Positions 51,206 through 59,428 of a DNA stretch of 63,180 nucleotides are shown here, in pieces. The position numbers and the translations under genes are program-made. Source of the stretch: an uncultured Tessaracoccus sp. (GTDB taxonomy: Bacteria; Actinomycetota; Actinomycetes; Propionibacteriales; Propionibacteriaceae); the NCBI RefSeq assembly GCF_947286155.1, contig NZ_CAMYPD010000011.1, positions 1-63,180 on the forward strand. The letters are read 5' to 3'. Numbering within the stretch: position 1 is the first letter of the stretch; each line of letters opens with the position of its first letter. The notes beneath the pieces were generated by a model. That model searched no databases and was not told the DNA's origin. It saw only the letters and a program-made list of their open reading frames with translations.

Positions 51206-51703
51206 ATGGGCCGCTGGATCCAACGACGGTGGCACGACTTCACCCATGCCTTCACGGGGTGGATGGGCGTCACGCTCGCAGCGTTGATCGGAGTGACGAT
51301 CGGCGTCACGGGCTTCACCTTTCATTACTCCGGATTCTTCAACTACTTCGGAGACAGCTCGGAGACGTGCGTCGCCTGCCATGCGATGAACGAACAATAT
51401 GAGGGTTGGGCAAGGGGATCGCACCGTGACGTCACTACCTGCAACTCCTGCCACACCCCGCACGATTCCATCGTGGCGAAATACATCAACAAGGCCGACA
51501 ACGGCTTCTTCCACTCACTGTGGTTCACGACCGGCACTTACCCGGAGAACATCAAGATTCGTGACCACAACAGGGGAATCGTCGAGGATTCCTGCGTCTA
51601 CTGCCATGGGGCGATGGTCGACGACATTGCCCACGGTTCGGCCGCTCGCGGCGAACAACTCTCCTGCATTCGATGCCACGACGGCGTGGGTCACAAGAGG
51701 TGA
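51206..51703 (+). CDS. nrfH: cytochrome c nitrite reductase small subunit (quinol dehydrogenase)
   Basis: 165-aa tetrahaem membrane cytochrome of the NapC/NirT family that takes electrons from menaquinol to NrfA. One N-terminal helix (MGVTLAALIGVTIGVTGFTFHYS) anchors the periplasmic-side domain with four haem c motifs: CVACH, CNSCH, CVYCH, CIRCH. Length fits NrfH. First gene of the nrf/Ccs operon, six bases upstream of the original nrfA start. Confidence 0.96.
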   Translation: MGRWIQRRWHDFTHAFTGWMGVTLAALIGVTIGVTGFTFHYSGFFNYFGDSSETCVACHAMNEQYEGWARGSHRDVTTCNSCHTPHDSIVAKYINKADNGFFHSLWFTTGTYPENIKIRDHNRGIVEDSCVYCHGAMVDDIAHGSAARGEQLSCIRCHDGVGHKR

Positions 51704-51708
51704 ACAAC

Positions 51709-51771
51709 ATGACTGACAATGCAACCAAGAAACCTGAGTAGAAACTCTGGGTCGGTCCGAAGGCCCGCTGG
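51709..51771 (+). other. nrfA: original nrfA 5' end interrupted by an amber codon
   Basis: ATG 51709, with AGAGGTGA seven bases upstream, opens MTDNATKKPE and then meets TAG at 51739-51741. The same frame continues without further stops as KLWVGPKARW into the nrfA reading frame. This is the natural cytoplasmic N-terminus of NrfA with a nonsense codon at position 11, probably from a CAG, GAG or AAG codon. Confidence 0.85.
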
Positions 51772-53148
51772 GTGCCGATTCTGGTGCTGGTGCTGGTCGC
51801 AGCATGTGCGGCTGCACTCACCTGGTTCCTCACTACCATCTTCGAAAACAAGCAGGATGCCAAGGCACCGTTCACTCACGTCGTGAACGTCGACGAGACC
51901 ACCTACGACGCGGAGGTGTGGGGTAAGAACTTCCCGCGTGAGTACGAAGGGCACATCGCCACGAAGGAGATGAGCAAGGATCCGCAGAAGACCGTCGAAC
52001 ACACGCCCACCAAGAACGACCCCCGTACGCGCGTCGCGACGAGCAAACTCGAGCTGGATCCGCGATTGGTGACGATGTGGCAGGGCTATGCGTTCTCCGT
52101 CGACTACCGCAAGCCCCGTGGCCATGAGTACATGCTGGAGGATCAGCAGCTCACCCGTCGCGTGCGGGAATTCGAGCAGCCCGGCGCCTGTCTGAACTGC
52201 CACGCCTCGCTTCCCGAGGTCATGGACTCTCTCGGTAACGGCGACCGCGAGGCTGGCTGGGCTGCGATGAACAAGCTGCCCTACAACGAAGCCGCCCAGC
52301 ACGCCAAGGCCCCGATCGCCTGCATCGACTGCCACGAACCCGGCACCATGAAACTGCGCGCCACCCGCCCCGCGTTTATCGAGGGCATCGCCCGCTACAT
52401 GGAAAATGTCAAGGGCATCAAAGACTACGATGTCAACCGCGATGCCAGCGTCCAGGAGATGCGCTCGTTTGTGTGTGCTCAATGCCACGTCGAGTACTAC
52501 TTCAAGGGTGAGGAGAAGACACTCACCTTCCCATGGACCCACGGCCTTGAGGCCAACGACGCAATCAAGTACTACGACGAGGTCGGCTGGAGCGACTTCG
52601 AGCACAAGCTCACGGGCGCGAACGTGATCAAAGCGCAGCACCCTGACTTCGAGACATGGTCTCAAGGCGCCCACGCGGCCAACGGTGTTGGCTGCGCGGA
52701 CTGCCACATGGCCTACAAGCGTGACGGTGCGCAGAAGATCACCGACCATCAGATCGCCAGCCCCATGCGCAGCAAAGAGTCGATCAACCAGACCTGCCTC
52801 ACCTGCCACAACGCTACCGAGGATGAGATGCAGGCCCGCGTCGACAAGATTCAGGAACGCTGGCAGGGTTCGGTCGACGTCGCCTTCGACGCTCTCGACG
52901 CCCTCATCAAGGACATCGAGGCCAACAAGGACACCGCTGATCCGGCAGCACTGACCAAGGCCCGTGACTTCCAGCGCAACGCACAGTTCCTGATCGACAT
53001 GAACGTCTCCGAGAACAGCCACGGCTTCCACGCCCCGCAGTATCAGACCTCGTTGCTCAACCAGGCCACCGATTACGCCCGCAAGGGTCAGCTCGCCCTC
53101 CACGGCATCGACGTTGGCCCGGTGACCGCGAGCGGACAGAACGGATGA
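51772..53148 (+). CDS. nrfA: cytochrome c nitrite reductase catalytic subunit, reading frame after an amber codon
   Basis: Pentahaem enzyme reducing nitrite to ammonium at the outer face of the membrane. The visible frame from GTG 51772 is 458 aa. The signal/anchor helix is PILVLVLVAACAAALTWFLTTIF. Haem motifs in order are CLNCH, CIDCH, CAQCH, CADCH, CLTCH: all five are CxxCH, so the active-site haem lacks the CxxCK lysine of the E. coli type. YYFKGEEKTLTFPW carries the Ca-site/Tyr-Lys region, and NSHGFHAPQY the distal His. The true start is probably ATG 51709, now blocked by TAG. GTG 51772 has GAAGG about eight bases upstream, so reinitiation is possible. Confidence 0.9.
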   Translation: MPILVLVLVAACAAALTWFLTTIFENKQDAKAPFTHVVNVDETTYDAEVWGKNFPREYEGHIATKEMSKDPQKTVEHTPTKNDPRTRVATSKLELDPRLVTMWQGYAFSVDYRKPRGHEYMLEDQQLTRRVREFEQPGACLNCHASLPEVMDSLGNGDREAGWAAMNKLPYNEAAQHAKAPIACIDCHEPGTMKLRATRPAFIEGIARYMENVKGIKDYDVNRDASVQEMRSFVCAQCHVEYYFKGEEKTLTFPWTHGLEANDAIKYYDEVGWSDFEHKLTGANVIKAQHPDFETWSQGAHAANGVGCADCHMAYKRDGAQKITDHQIASPMRSKESINQTCLTCHNATEDEMQARVDKIQERWQGSVDVAFDALDALIKDIEANKDTADPAALTKARDFQRNAQFLIDMNVSENSHGFHAPQYQTSLLNQATDYARKGQLALHGIDVGPVTASGQNG

Positions 53149-53912
53149 GTGGCGCTAGCGGCAGCGTCGATGTTCAGGCGCTCGACGAGTTCCTTGCCCA
53201 GGCGCCGCCCGAACTGAAGGAATGGGCTGACGCGCAGCGCGACGGGCTGTCGTCTGCGCCCGGATTAGCGGAACTCCAAGACGATGAAAGCATCGTCGCC
53301 GAGGAGTCGACTGACCGGAAGCCGAAGCGAGAGCCGGCCACCGTTGCGCAGGGCATTAACAAAGTCCTCGTCGCGCTGCTCGCGGCCGCAATCGTGCTGC
53401 TGGTGCAGGCCTGGGGTCGTCCGGCCCCCGAACCTGCACCCGATGCGCCAACCGGGGGCATGCCCTCGATGGGTGCGGGCCAGACTACATTCAAGGAACT
53501 CGACACCAAACGTGTGGGCGAGTTGAAGCAGCGGTTGGAGCAGAACTCCAAAGACGTCGAAGCGCTGCGCGAGCTGGGCACGCTCTATCAGGAAGCGGGC
53601 CAGTGGCAGGAATCCTACGACTGCTGGGAGAAGCTGCTCGTCGTGAAGCCCGATGACGTTGATGCGCTCCTCTCGAGCGGCGTGTACCGCTTCAACACCG
53701 GCGACATCGCCGGTGCGGAACAGCGCTGGACGCAGGTCACAAAGATTGCCCCGAACAAGCCCGAGGGCTACTACAACCTGGGTTTCGTCCACATGGCCAA
53801 ACAACCGGCCGACATCGAGAAGGCGAAGGCCGCGTGGGAGAAGCTGCTCGAGGTGGCGCCCGACTCGGAACTGGCCAAGACGGCCTCACAGCACATCGAC
53901 CGCCTAGCCTGA
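53145..53912 (+). CDS. membrane-anchored TPR protein, NrfG/CcmI-like
   Basis: 255 aa. A polar N-terminal region (~70 residues) precedes one helix (KVLVALLAAAIVLLVQAWG) and a Pro-rich spacer. Then come three TPR units (KDVEALRELGTLYQEAGQWQESYDCWEKLLVVKPDD; DALLSSGVYRFNTGDIAGAEQRWTQV; PEGYYNLGFVHMAKQPADIEKAKAAWEKLLEVAPD). NrfG and CcmI/CycH proteins of this type hold apocytochrome c for haem attachment. ATG overlaps the nrfA stop (ATGA), supporting that role for NrfA. Confidence 0.85.
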   Translation: MSGASGSVDVQALDEFLAQAPPELKEWADAQRDGLSSAPGLAELQDDESIVAEESTDRKPKREPATVAQGINKVLVALLAAAIVLLVQAWGRPAPEPAPDAPTGGMPSMGAGQTTFKELDTKRVGELKQRLEQNSKDVEALRELGTLYQEAGQWQESYDCWEKLLVVKPDDVDALLSSGVYRFNTGDIAGAEQRWTQVTKIAPNKPEGYYNLGFVHMAKQPADIEKAKAAWEKLLEVAPDSELAKTASQHIDRLA

Positions 53913-53925
53913 GGAGAGATGGCCC

Positions 53926-55371
53926 ATGTTGCAGCAGCAGGAGCGTCCACAAATGCGAGACGCGCTCGACGACGACATTCAAGTCGCGCCGAGCCATCTG
54001 CTGGCGAAGCTGTACGCCTTCTTCTACAACAAGTTGGTGGGCCTCATCCTCATCCTCGCGACGGGACTGCTCACCCTGCTTGGAGTGTTGGCCCGGCAGA
54101 TGCCTGACTCCGCCCGCTTCGATCCGGCCCAACGAGCCGCCTGGCTCGAACAGGTGCGGCCCATCTACGGCGGTTGGACGGACGTCGTCGACGCACTCGG
54201 TGTTTTCCACATCTTCTCCTCGCCGATCTTCCTCACCGTCACCGCGCTGCTGGCGCTGTCGATCATTGCCTGCACCACCCATCGGCTGCCGCTGCTGTAC
54301 CGCAAGGCCTACCGGCCGCACACCCACGTGCGCCCCACCTTCTACGAGCACGCGAAGCTGACCACAGAGATTCACTCCCCGAAGGGCCAAGCCGACGCGT
54401 TGGCCGCCGCGACCGCCGCGCTGCGCAAATCTGGGCAGAGGGTGATCGCGGATGAAGACGGGGAGACGCTCTATGTCGACCGTTTCCACTGGGCACCGTT
54501 CGGTACCGCGGCAGCGCACCTGGGCTACGTGGTTGTGATGGCTGGTTTCCTCGTGAGCTCGTTCGCAGGCTTCCGAATTGACAACTTCGATCTCACCGTC
54601 GGGATCCCCCGCGATGTGGGCCACGGCACCGGTCTCACCGCCGAGGCCAGGTCATTCACCGATACCTACGACGACCAATGGGGTACCCCCATCGACTACG
54701 TCTCCGACCTCGTCGTCAGCCGCGACGGCGCGGAGCTCTCGCGGCAGATGGTACGCGTCAACGATCCCCTCATCATCGACGGCATCTACTTCCACCAGGC
54801 ATCCTTCGGAATCTCAGCGGTTATCACCGTGTTGGATGCGCAGGGCCAAGAGCTCTTCCACGACGGGGTCCCGCTGGCCTGGACTACGCCCGACGAGCGG
54901 GGCCATTACGGCGTGGCCGTGCTTGAGGAACAGGGTGTGGAGGTGTTCGTCATCGCCAACGCCTCCGGCGCACGGGTCCCTGGCCTCGAGGCCGGCCAGG
55001 TGCGCGTGGAAACCTACCCTGTCGATTCCCGCACCCCACTGGGGCAGGCGATCGTTGATGCCGGGTCGAGCGCGCAAGTGGGGGAGTTGACCGTCGGTTT
55101 TGATCGTGAGCAGCAGTACACGAGCCTCATCGTCAAGCGCGACCCGGGAACGGTCATCGTGTGGATCGGGTGCGCGCTGCTGATCGTCGGAACCTGCCTC
55201 ACGATGGGGCTGCCACACCGCCGACAGTGGGTGCGTGTCACCCCCGACGGCGACGGCTCCCGCATCCAGATGGCCACCCCCGACAAGCCGGACTCGGCGC
55301 GGCGCCGGCTCTTCGACCAACTCGCCCGCTCAATCCAAGGCGCCACGGAAGGCACTGAACGAAAGGCGTAG
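53926..55371 (+). CDS. resB: cytochrome c biogenesis protein ResB/Ccs1
   Basis: 481-aa component of the system II (Ccs) haem-attachment complex. Three N-terminal helices (LVGLILILATGLLTLLGVLARQM; FHIFSSPIFLTVTALLALSIIACTTHR; GTAAAHLGYVVVMAGFLVSSFAGF), a large extracytoplasmic domain with FHQASFGISAV and a final helix near 410 match ResB. With ResC it exports haem and ligates it to CxxCH cysteines. The start ATG follows GAGGAGAGA. Confidence 0.94.
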   Translation: MLQQQERPQMRDALDDDIQVAPSHLLAKLYAFFYNKLVGLILILATGLLTLLGVLARQMPDSARFDPAQRAAWLEQVRPIYGGWTDVVDALGVFHIFSSPIFLTVTALLALSIIACTTHRLPLLYRKAYRPHTHVRPTFYEHAKLTTEIHSPKGQADALAAATAALRKSGQRVIADEDGETLYVDRFHWAPFGTAAAHLGYVVVMAGFLVSSFAGFRIDNFDLTVGIPRDVGHGTGLTAEARSFTDTYDDQWGTPIDYVSDLVVSRDGAELSRQMVRVNDPLIIDGIYFHQASFGISAVITVLDAQGQELFHDGVPLAWTTPDERGHYGVAVLEEQGVEVFVIANASGARVPGLEAGQVRVETYPVDSRTPLGQAIVDAGSSAQVGELTVGFDREQQYTSLIVKRDPGTVIVWIGCALLIVGTCLTMGLPHRRQWVRVTPDGDGSRIQMATPDKPDSARRRLFDQLARSIQGATEGTERKA

Positions 55372-55373
55372 CC

Positions 55374-56285
55374 ATGCTCGAAACTGCACAGTTACTACTT
55401 ATCGCGACGACCGTTCTGACGCTGGTGTCGTTCGCGTGTTATGTGGTGGCGTTTTGGTTCTCTCACCAGGCCAAGGCGACGGCCCGCGTCAAGCAGACGG
55501 CGCTCGTAGGCGCCGACGCCGACCCCGCGGCGTCGACGGCGGACGAGCCTGAGCAGGGGAAGCGAGGGGGAACGTCGCGAGGCACCGTGTGGCTCGGATC
55601 AGCGCTGATGCGTGTGAGTCTGCTGCTGCTCACCGCTTCGCTCATCACACGCGCGATCTCGACGGGGCACGCTCCGTTTGCGAACCACTACGAGTTCGCC
55701 GTGTCGTTCGCGTGGGGCATGATCCTCGCGCACGTGCTTGTGGAGTGGAAGTATCGAGTGCGAACGCTCGCGCTGGGCGTATTGCCAGTGATCTTCGGCA
55801 TGTTGCTCTACGCCACGACGCTCTCCTATGAGGCGAAGCCGCTGATGCCAGCGCTGCAGAATTCGCCGCTGCTCACCACGCACGTGTTCTGCGCAGCGCT
55901 CGCCTACGGTGCGGCCGCAGTCGGCTTCGGTGCCGCGGTGATGTACCTGCTCGGTCCCCACGTGCCTTGGAAGGGATGGCCGAAGCAGGAGATCCTCGAT
56001 GAGATCGGCTACAAGTCAGTGGTGGCGACGTTCCCGCTGCTCACCATCATGATCGTGCTGGGCGCGCTGTGGGCCAACATCGCGTGGGGTCGCTACTGGA
56101 GCTGGGATCCGAAAGAGACGGCCGCGCTCGTCACCTGGCTGGTCTACGGTGCCTATCTCCATGCGCGGGTGACGCGCGGCTGGACCGGGAAACGGTCGGC
56201 GTGGTTGTTGGTGCTTGGCTTCGCCGCGATCATCTTCACCTACTTCGGAAACCTCTTCTTCGGCGGACTGCACTCCTACGCATGA
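55374..56285 (+). CDS. resC: cytochrome c biogenesis protein ResC/CcsA
   Basis: 303-aa polytopic haem-handling protein. The tryptophan-rich (WWD) signature is WANIAWGRYWSWDPKETAALVTW, with haem-ligand histidines in ANHYEFA, TTHVFCAALAYG and GGLHSY. It forms the haem channel/synthetase with ResB. Start two bases after the resB stop. Confidence 0.95.
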   Translation: MLETAQLLLIATTVLTLVSFACYVVAFWFSHQAKATARVKQTALVGADADPAASTADEPEQGKRGGTSRGTVWLGSALMRVSLLLLTASLITRAISTGHAPFANHYEFAVSFAWGMILAHVLVEWKYRVRTLALGVLPVIFGMLLYATTLSYEAKPLMPALQNSPLLTTHVFCAALAYGAAAVGFGAAVMYLLGPHVPWKGWPKQEILDEIGYKSVVATFPLLTIMIVLGALWANIAWGRYWSWDPKETAALVTWLVYGAYLHARVTRGWTGKRSAWLLVLGFAAIIFTYFGNLFFGGLHSYA

Positions 56286-56866
56286 GTACCGCTAAGCACA
56301 CGCAAGGCCGCGGCGGGCTCGTCGGACTGCTCATCGTCGTAGCGATCACGGCTATGGCGCTGATCGTCGGCAACCAGTTTGTCGGATCTTCCGGGCGAGA
56401 GGGGGCCCCTCCGGGGGCATCGTCGACGGTGGAAGTCGCTGGGGCTCAACGGCGGCCCCTAGTGGGGGAGCAGGCCCCCCGGCTGGCCGCTGCGTCATTG
56501 GATGGCGCATTCGACCTTGCCGCGGCAGACAAGCCCACTTGGGTGGTGTTCATGGCCTCATGGTGCCAGCAGTGCCGCGCCGAGACCCCCGACGTCGCTG
56601 CCGCAGCGAAGGCGCGCGACGACGTGGAAATCGTCGGGGTCTATCTCGGCGAGGACGAGGAGACGGTGCGGGCGTACAACGAACGACTGGGCCTGACGTT
56701 CACGGCCATCCCAGACGAGTCGCAGAAGCTCGCGGCATCGTACGGAGTGCGAGCGATCCCGGCGCACTACTTCATCGATGCCGACGGGACAGTGCAGGAA
56801 CTGGCGTTCGGGGCGCTGTCCGCCGACACCATCGAGGAGCATCTGGACCGGCTCGTGGGCGGATGA
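56282..56866 (+). CDS. resA: membrane-anchored thioredoxin-like protein, ResA/CcmG type
   Basis: 194 aa. An N-terminal helix (LVGLLIVVAITAMALIVGNQFVG) anchors a thioredoxin fold with FMASWCQQCRAETPDV (active-site CQQC), GVYLGEDEETVRAYNERLG and the cis-Pro loop VRAIPAHYFID. It should keep apocytochrome cysteines reduced before haem attachment. ATG overlaps the resC stop (ATGA). A CcdA/DsbD partner is not in the window. Confidence 0.93.
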   Translation: MSTAKHTQGRGGLVGLLIVVAITAMALIVGNQFVGSSGREGAPPGASSTVEVAGAQRRPLVGEQAPRLAAASLDGAFDLAAADKPTWVVFMASWCQQCRAETPDVAAAAKARDDVEIVGVYLGEDEETVRAYNERLGLTFTAIPDESQKLAASYGVRAIPAHYFIDADGTVQELAFGALSADTIEEHLDRLVGG

Positions 56867-56888
56867 GTCGTCTGGGCGCCCGCCGCGC

Positions 56889-58184
56889 TCAGCCCTGGGC
56901 CGCGGCCTTGGCAGCGGCGGGGAGCGCGTCGATGATCCGGCCGATGGCCTCGTCGTCGTGGGCCGCCGACAGGAACCACGCCTCGAACGCCGACGGGGGC
57001 AGCGCGACGTGCTGGCTCAGCATCGCGTGGAAGAACCGGCCGAACGCGGCGGTGTCCTGTGCCTTCGCGTCCTCGTAGTTGCGCACCGGCTCGCCGCGGA
57101 AAAACACCGAGAACAGGCTGCTCGCGTGCTGCACCACGTGCGGCACCGACGCGGCGTTGAGCGCGTCGTGCACCGCCCCCTGCAGCTGCTCCGAAACGCG
57201 ATTGACATGGGCATACACCTCGTCGGTGGCGAGTCGGAGCGTGGCGATGCCAGCCGCCGTCGCGAGCGGATTCCCCGACAACGTTCCGGCCTGATACACG
57301 GGCCCGACGGGGGCCAGCAGCTGCATGACATCTTCGCGCCCGGCGAGCGCCGCCAGCGGCATGCCGCCGCCCACCACCTTGCCGAACGTGACGAGGTCGG
57401 GCGTATAGCCACCCTCAACCCCCAGCCACCCGCCCGGCGCGGTACGGAACCCGGTGAGCACTTCGTCGACGATCATCAGCGCGCCGTGCTCCTCAGTGAG
57501 GCGGCGAATCTCCTGGTTGAAGCCCTCCGACGGCGGCACCACGCCCATGTTGCACGGCACCGCCTCCGTGATGACGCACGCGATCTCGCTGCCCGCCTGC
57601 GCGAACACCGCCCGCAGCGCGTCGACGTCGTTGTACTCCACGACGATGGTGTCGCCCGCTGCGGCTAGTGTTACGCCAGCAGAACCGGGCAAACCCTGGG
57701 TGGCCAGCCCCGACCCTGCAGCGGCGAGGAGCGCGTCGGAGTGCCCGTGGTAGCAGCCGGCGAACTTGACGATCTTGCTGCGCTCGGTTGCCCCGCGCGC
57801 CAGGCGGATGGCGGTCATCGTCGCCTCGGTGCCCGTCGACACGAACCGCACCTGCTGGGCGGCGGGCACCCGCTCGCGGATGAGCTCGGCCAGCTCCACC
57901 TCGGCGCTGGTGGGGGCGCCGAACGATAGCCCCTTCGCCGCCGCTTCCTGCACCGCGGCCACCACCTCGGGGTGCGCGTGGCCCAGCAGCGCCGGACCCC
58001 ACGAACACACGAGGTCAACGTAGTCCTGGCCGTTCACATCAAAGACGTGCGCACCGCGCGCCTTCGCGACGAACACCGGCGTGCCGCCCACCGAACCGAA
58101 CGCGCGCACCGGCGACGACACTCCGCCAGGGATGACGCCCTTCGCACGACGAAACAGCGTGTCCATGTCAATTACTTCAGCCAT
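56889..58184 (-). CDS. hemL: glutamate-1-semialdehyde 2,1-aminomutase
   Basis: 431-aa PLP enzyme making 5-aminolevulinate from glutamate-1-semialdehyde. The PLP lysine is in VTFGKVVGGGMPLAAL (about 266); FVSTGTEATMTAIRLARG and CYHGHSDALL are the other class III aminotransferase landmarks. Last gene of the leftward hem operon; it begins 13 bases before the hemB stop codon ends. Confidence 0.96.
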   Translation of the reverse strand: MAEVIDMDTLFRRAKGVIPGGVSSPVRAFGSVGGTPVFVAKARGAHVFDVNGQDYVDLVCSWGPALLGHAHPEVVAAVQEAAAKGLSFGAPTSAEVELAELIRERVPAAQQVRFVSTGTEATMTAIRLARGATERSKIVKFAGCYHGHSDALLAAAGSGLATQGLPGSAGVTLAAAGDTIVVEYNDVDALRAVFAQAGSEIACVITEAVPCNMGVVPPSEGFNQEIRRLTEEHGALMIVDEVLTGFRTAPGGWLGVEGGYTPDLVTFGKVVGGGMPLAALAGREDVMQLLAPVGPVYQAGTLSGNPLATAAGIATLRLATDEVYAHVNRVSEQLQGAVHDALNAASVPHVVQHASSLFSVFFRGEPVRNYEDAKAQDTAAFGRFFHAMLSQHVALPPSAFEAWFLSAAHDDEAIGRIIDALPAAAKAAAQG

Positions 58185-59143
58185 GAGGCCAACTCCAATC
58201 CCCAGTAGGTGAGCACGATGTCGGCGCCTGCCCGCACGATGGCGGTGACGGACTCATCGATGGCGCGCTCGCGGTCAATCCAGCCGTTCGCAGCGGCCGC
58301 CTCGATCATGGCGTATTCGCCAGACACCTGATACGCAGCGACGGGCACGTCGGAAATCTCCGCCACGTCGGCGAGCACGTCGAGGTAGTAGCCGGCGGGC
58401 TTCACCATCACCATGTCGGCGCCTTCGGCCAAGTCAAGGTGGGTTTCGCGCACGCCCTCTCGGCGGTTGGCCGGGTCTTGCTGGTAGGTGCGACGGTCGC
58501 CCTGCAGCGTCGAAGTGACCGCCTCGCGGAACGGGCCGTAGAAACTCGACGCGTACTTTGCGGAGTAGGCGAGGATGGCGGTGTCGATGTGGCCCTCCCC
58601 GTCGAGCGCAGCGCGGATCGCGTCGATCTGGCCATCCATCATCCCTGAAGGTGCGACGACGTGCGCCCCCGCGCTGGCTTGCGCGATCGCCATCGACGCG
58701 TAGGCAGCGAGGGTGGCGTCGTTGTCGACGGAGCCGTCGTCGGCGAGGAACCCGCAGTGTCCGTGCGAGGTGAACTCGTCGAGGCAGGTGTCGGCCATGA
58801 TGACGGTGTCGTTGCCCACTGCATCGCGACAAGCGGCGATGCCGCGCTGCAGAATGCCGTCCTCGGCCCATGCCTGCGAGCCGCGATCATCCTTGACCTC
58901 GTCGGAAGGCACGCCGAACAGCATGATGCCGCCGAGGCCGGCGTTCGCAACGTCTTCCGCGACGCGCTTGATGCCCTCAGTGGTGTGGCGCCGGACGCCG
59001 GGCATGGAAGCGATGTCGCCTTCGGTATCGGCCACGAAGGCAGGAAGTACGAGCTGGCTAGGGTGGACGCGGGTCTCGCGCACCAGCCTGCGCATGGCCG
59101 GGGTGGTGCGCAAGCGGCGCGGGCGGAAGGGAATGTGGGTCAT
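58172..59143 (-). CDS. hemB: delta-aminolevulinic acid dehydratase (porphobilinogen synthase)
   Basis: 323 aa from ATG 59143; a longer frame to 59185 enters a repeat. It condenses two 5-aminolevulinates into porphobilinogen. Schiff-base lysines are in SAKYASSFYGPFREAV and VMVKPAGYYLD. The active-site metal segment reads DTCLDEFTSHGHCG: two of the three zinc-type cysteines are present, and the middle one is Asp, so the site is intermediate between the zinc and magnesium types. It is separated from hemCD by a ~280-bp gap with two palindromic elements. Confidence 0.95.
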   Translation of the reverse strand: MTHIPFRPRRLRTTPAMRRLVRETRVHPSQLVLPAFVADTEGDIASMPGVRRHTTEGIKRVAEDVANAGLGGIMLFGVPSDEVKDDRGSQAWAEDGILQRGIAACRDAVGNDTVIMADTCLDEFTSHGHCGFLADDGSVDNDATLAAYASMAIAQASAGAHVVAPSGMMDGQIDAIRAALDGEGHIDTAILAYSAKYASSFYGPFREAVTSTLQGDRRTYQQDPANRREGVRETHLDLAEGADMVMVKPAGYYLDVLADVAEISDVPVAAYQVSGEYAMIEAAAANGWIDRERAIDESVTAIVRAGADIVLTYWGLELASWLK

Positions 59144-59168
59144 GGCACCCACGTTACCTCGGAAAACC

Positions 59169-59244
59169 TGACCGTTATCCTCCACCAGAAGCTAACGACC
59201 CCTTGTTTTGGCGGTTTTTCTTCGCGCGTGGAGGAAAACGGTCA
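59169..59244. repeat. 76-bp palindromic element, copy A, in the hem operon
   Basis: Terminal inverted repeats of 17 bases: TGACCGTTATCCTCCAC at 59169-59185 and its complement with one mismatch at 59228-59244. The interior contains CAGAAGCTAACGA. It starts 26 bases upstream of the hemB start codon. Copy B lies in inverted orientation at 59353-59428. Confidence 0.85.
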
Positions 59245-59352
59245 AAACGGGTGGGGCCGTGGCGCCGCGCCGGACGGATGGGGCCGGGCGTGCTGGTCGG
59301 ACGGGTAGCGATGGCGGGCAGACCGCGCGGCAGCGCGGCGGGCGCCGCCGAA

Positions 59353-59428
59353 TGACCGTTATCCTCCACACCTGTAAAAAATGCTCGAAAAGCGGGTCTC
59401 GTTAGCTTTTGGTGGAGGATAACGGTCA
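59353..59428. repeat. 76-bp palindromic element, copy B, ending at the hemCD stop codon
   Basis: Perfect 17-bp terminal inverted repeats (59353-59369, 59412-59428). The interior carries TCGTTAGCTTTTG, the complement of the copy A interior, so the copies are inverted relative to each other. The last three bases, TCA, are the complement of the hemCD stop codon TGA. Between the copies is a 108-bp very GC-rich spacer with no gene. Confidence 0.87.

Noticed and set aside
51739..51741. Recoding of the nrfA amber codon as pyrrolysine
   Set aside because: There is no sign of pyl genes or a recoding structure, and the position is in a non-conserved cytoplasmic tail; a nonsense mutation or sequencing error is far simpler.
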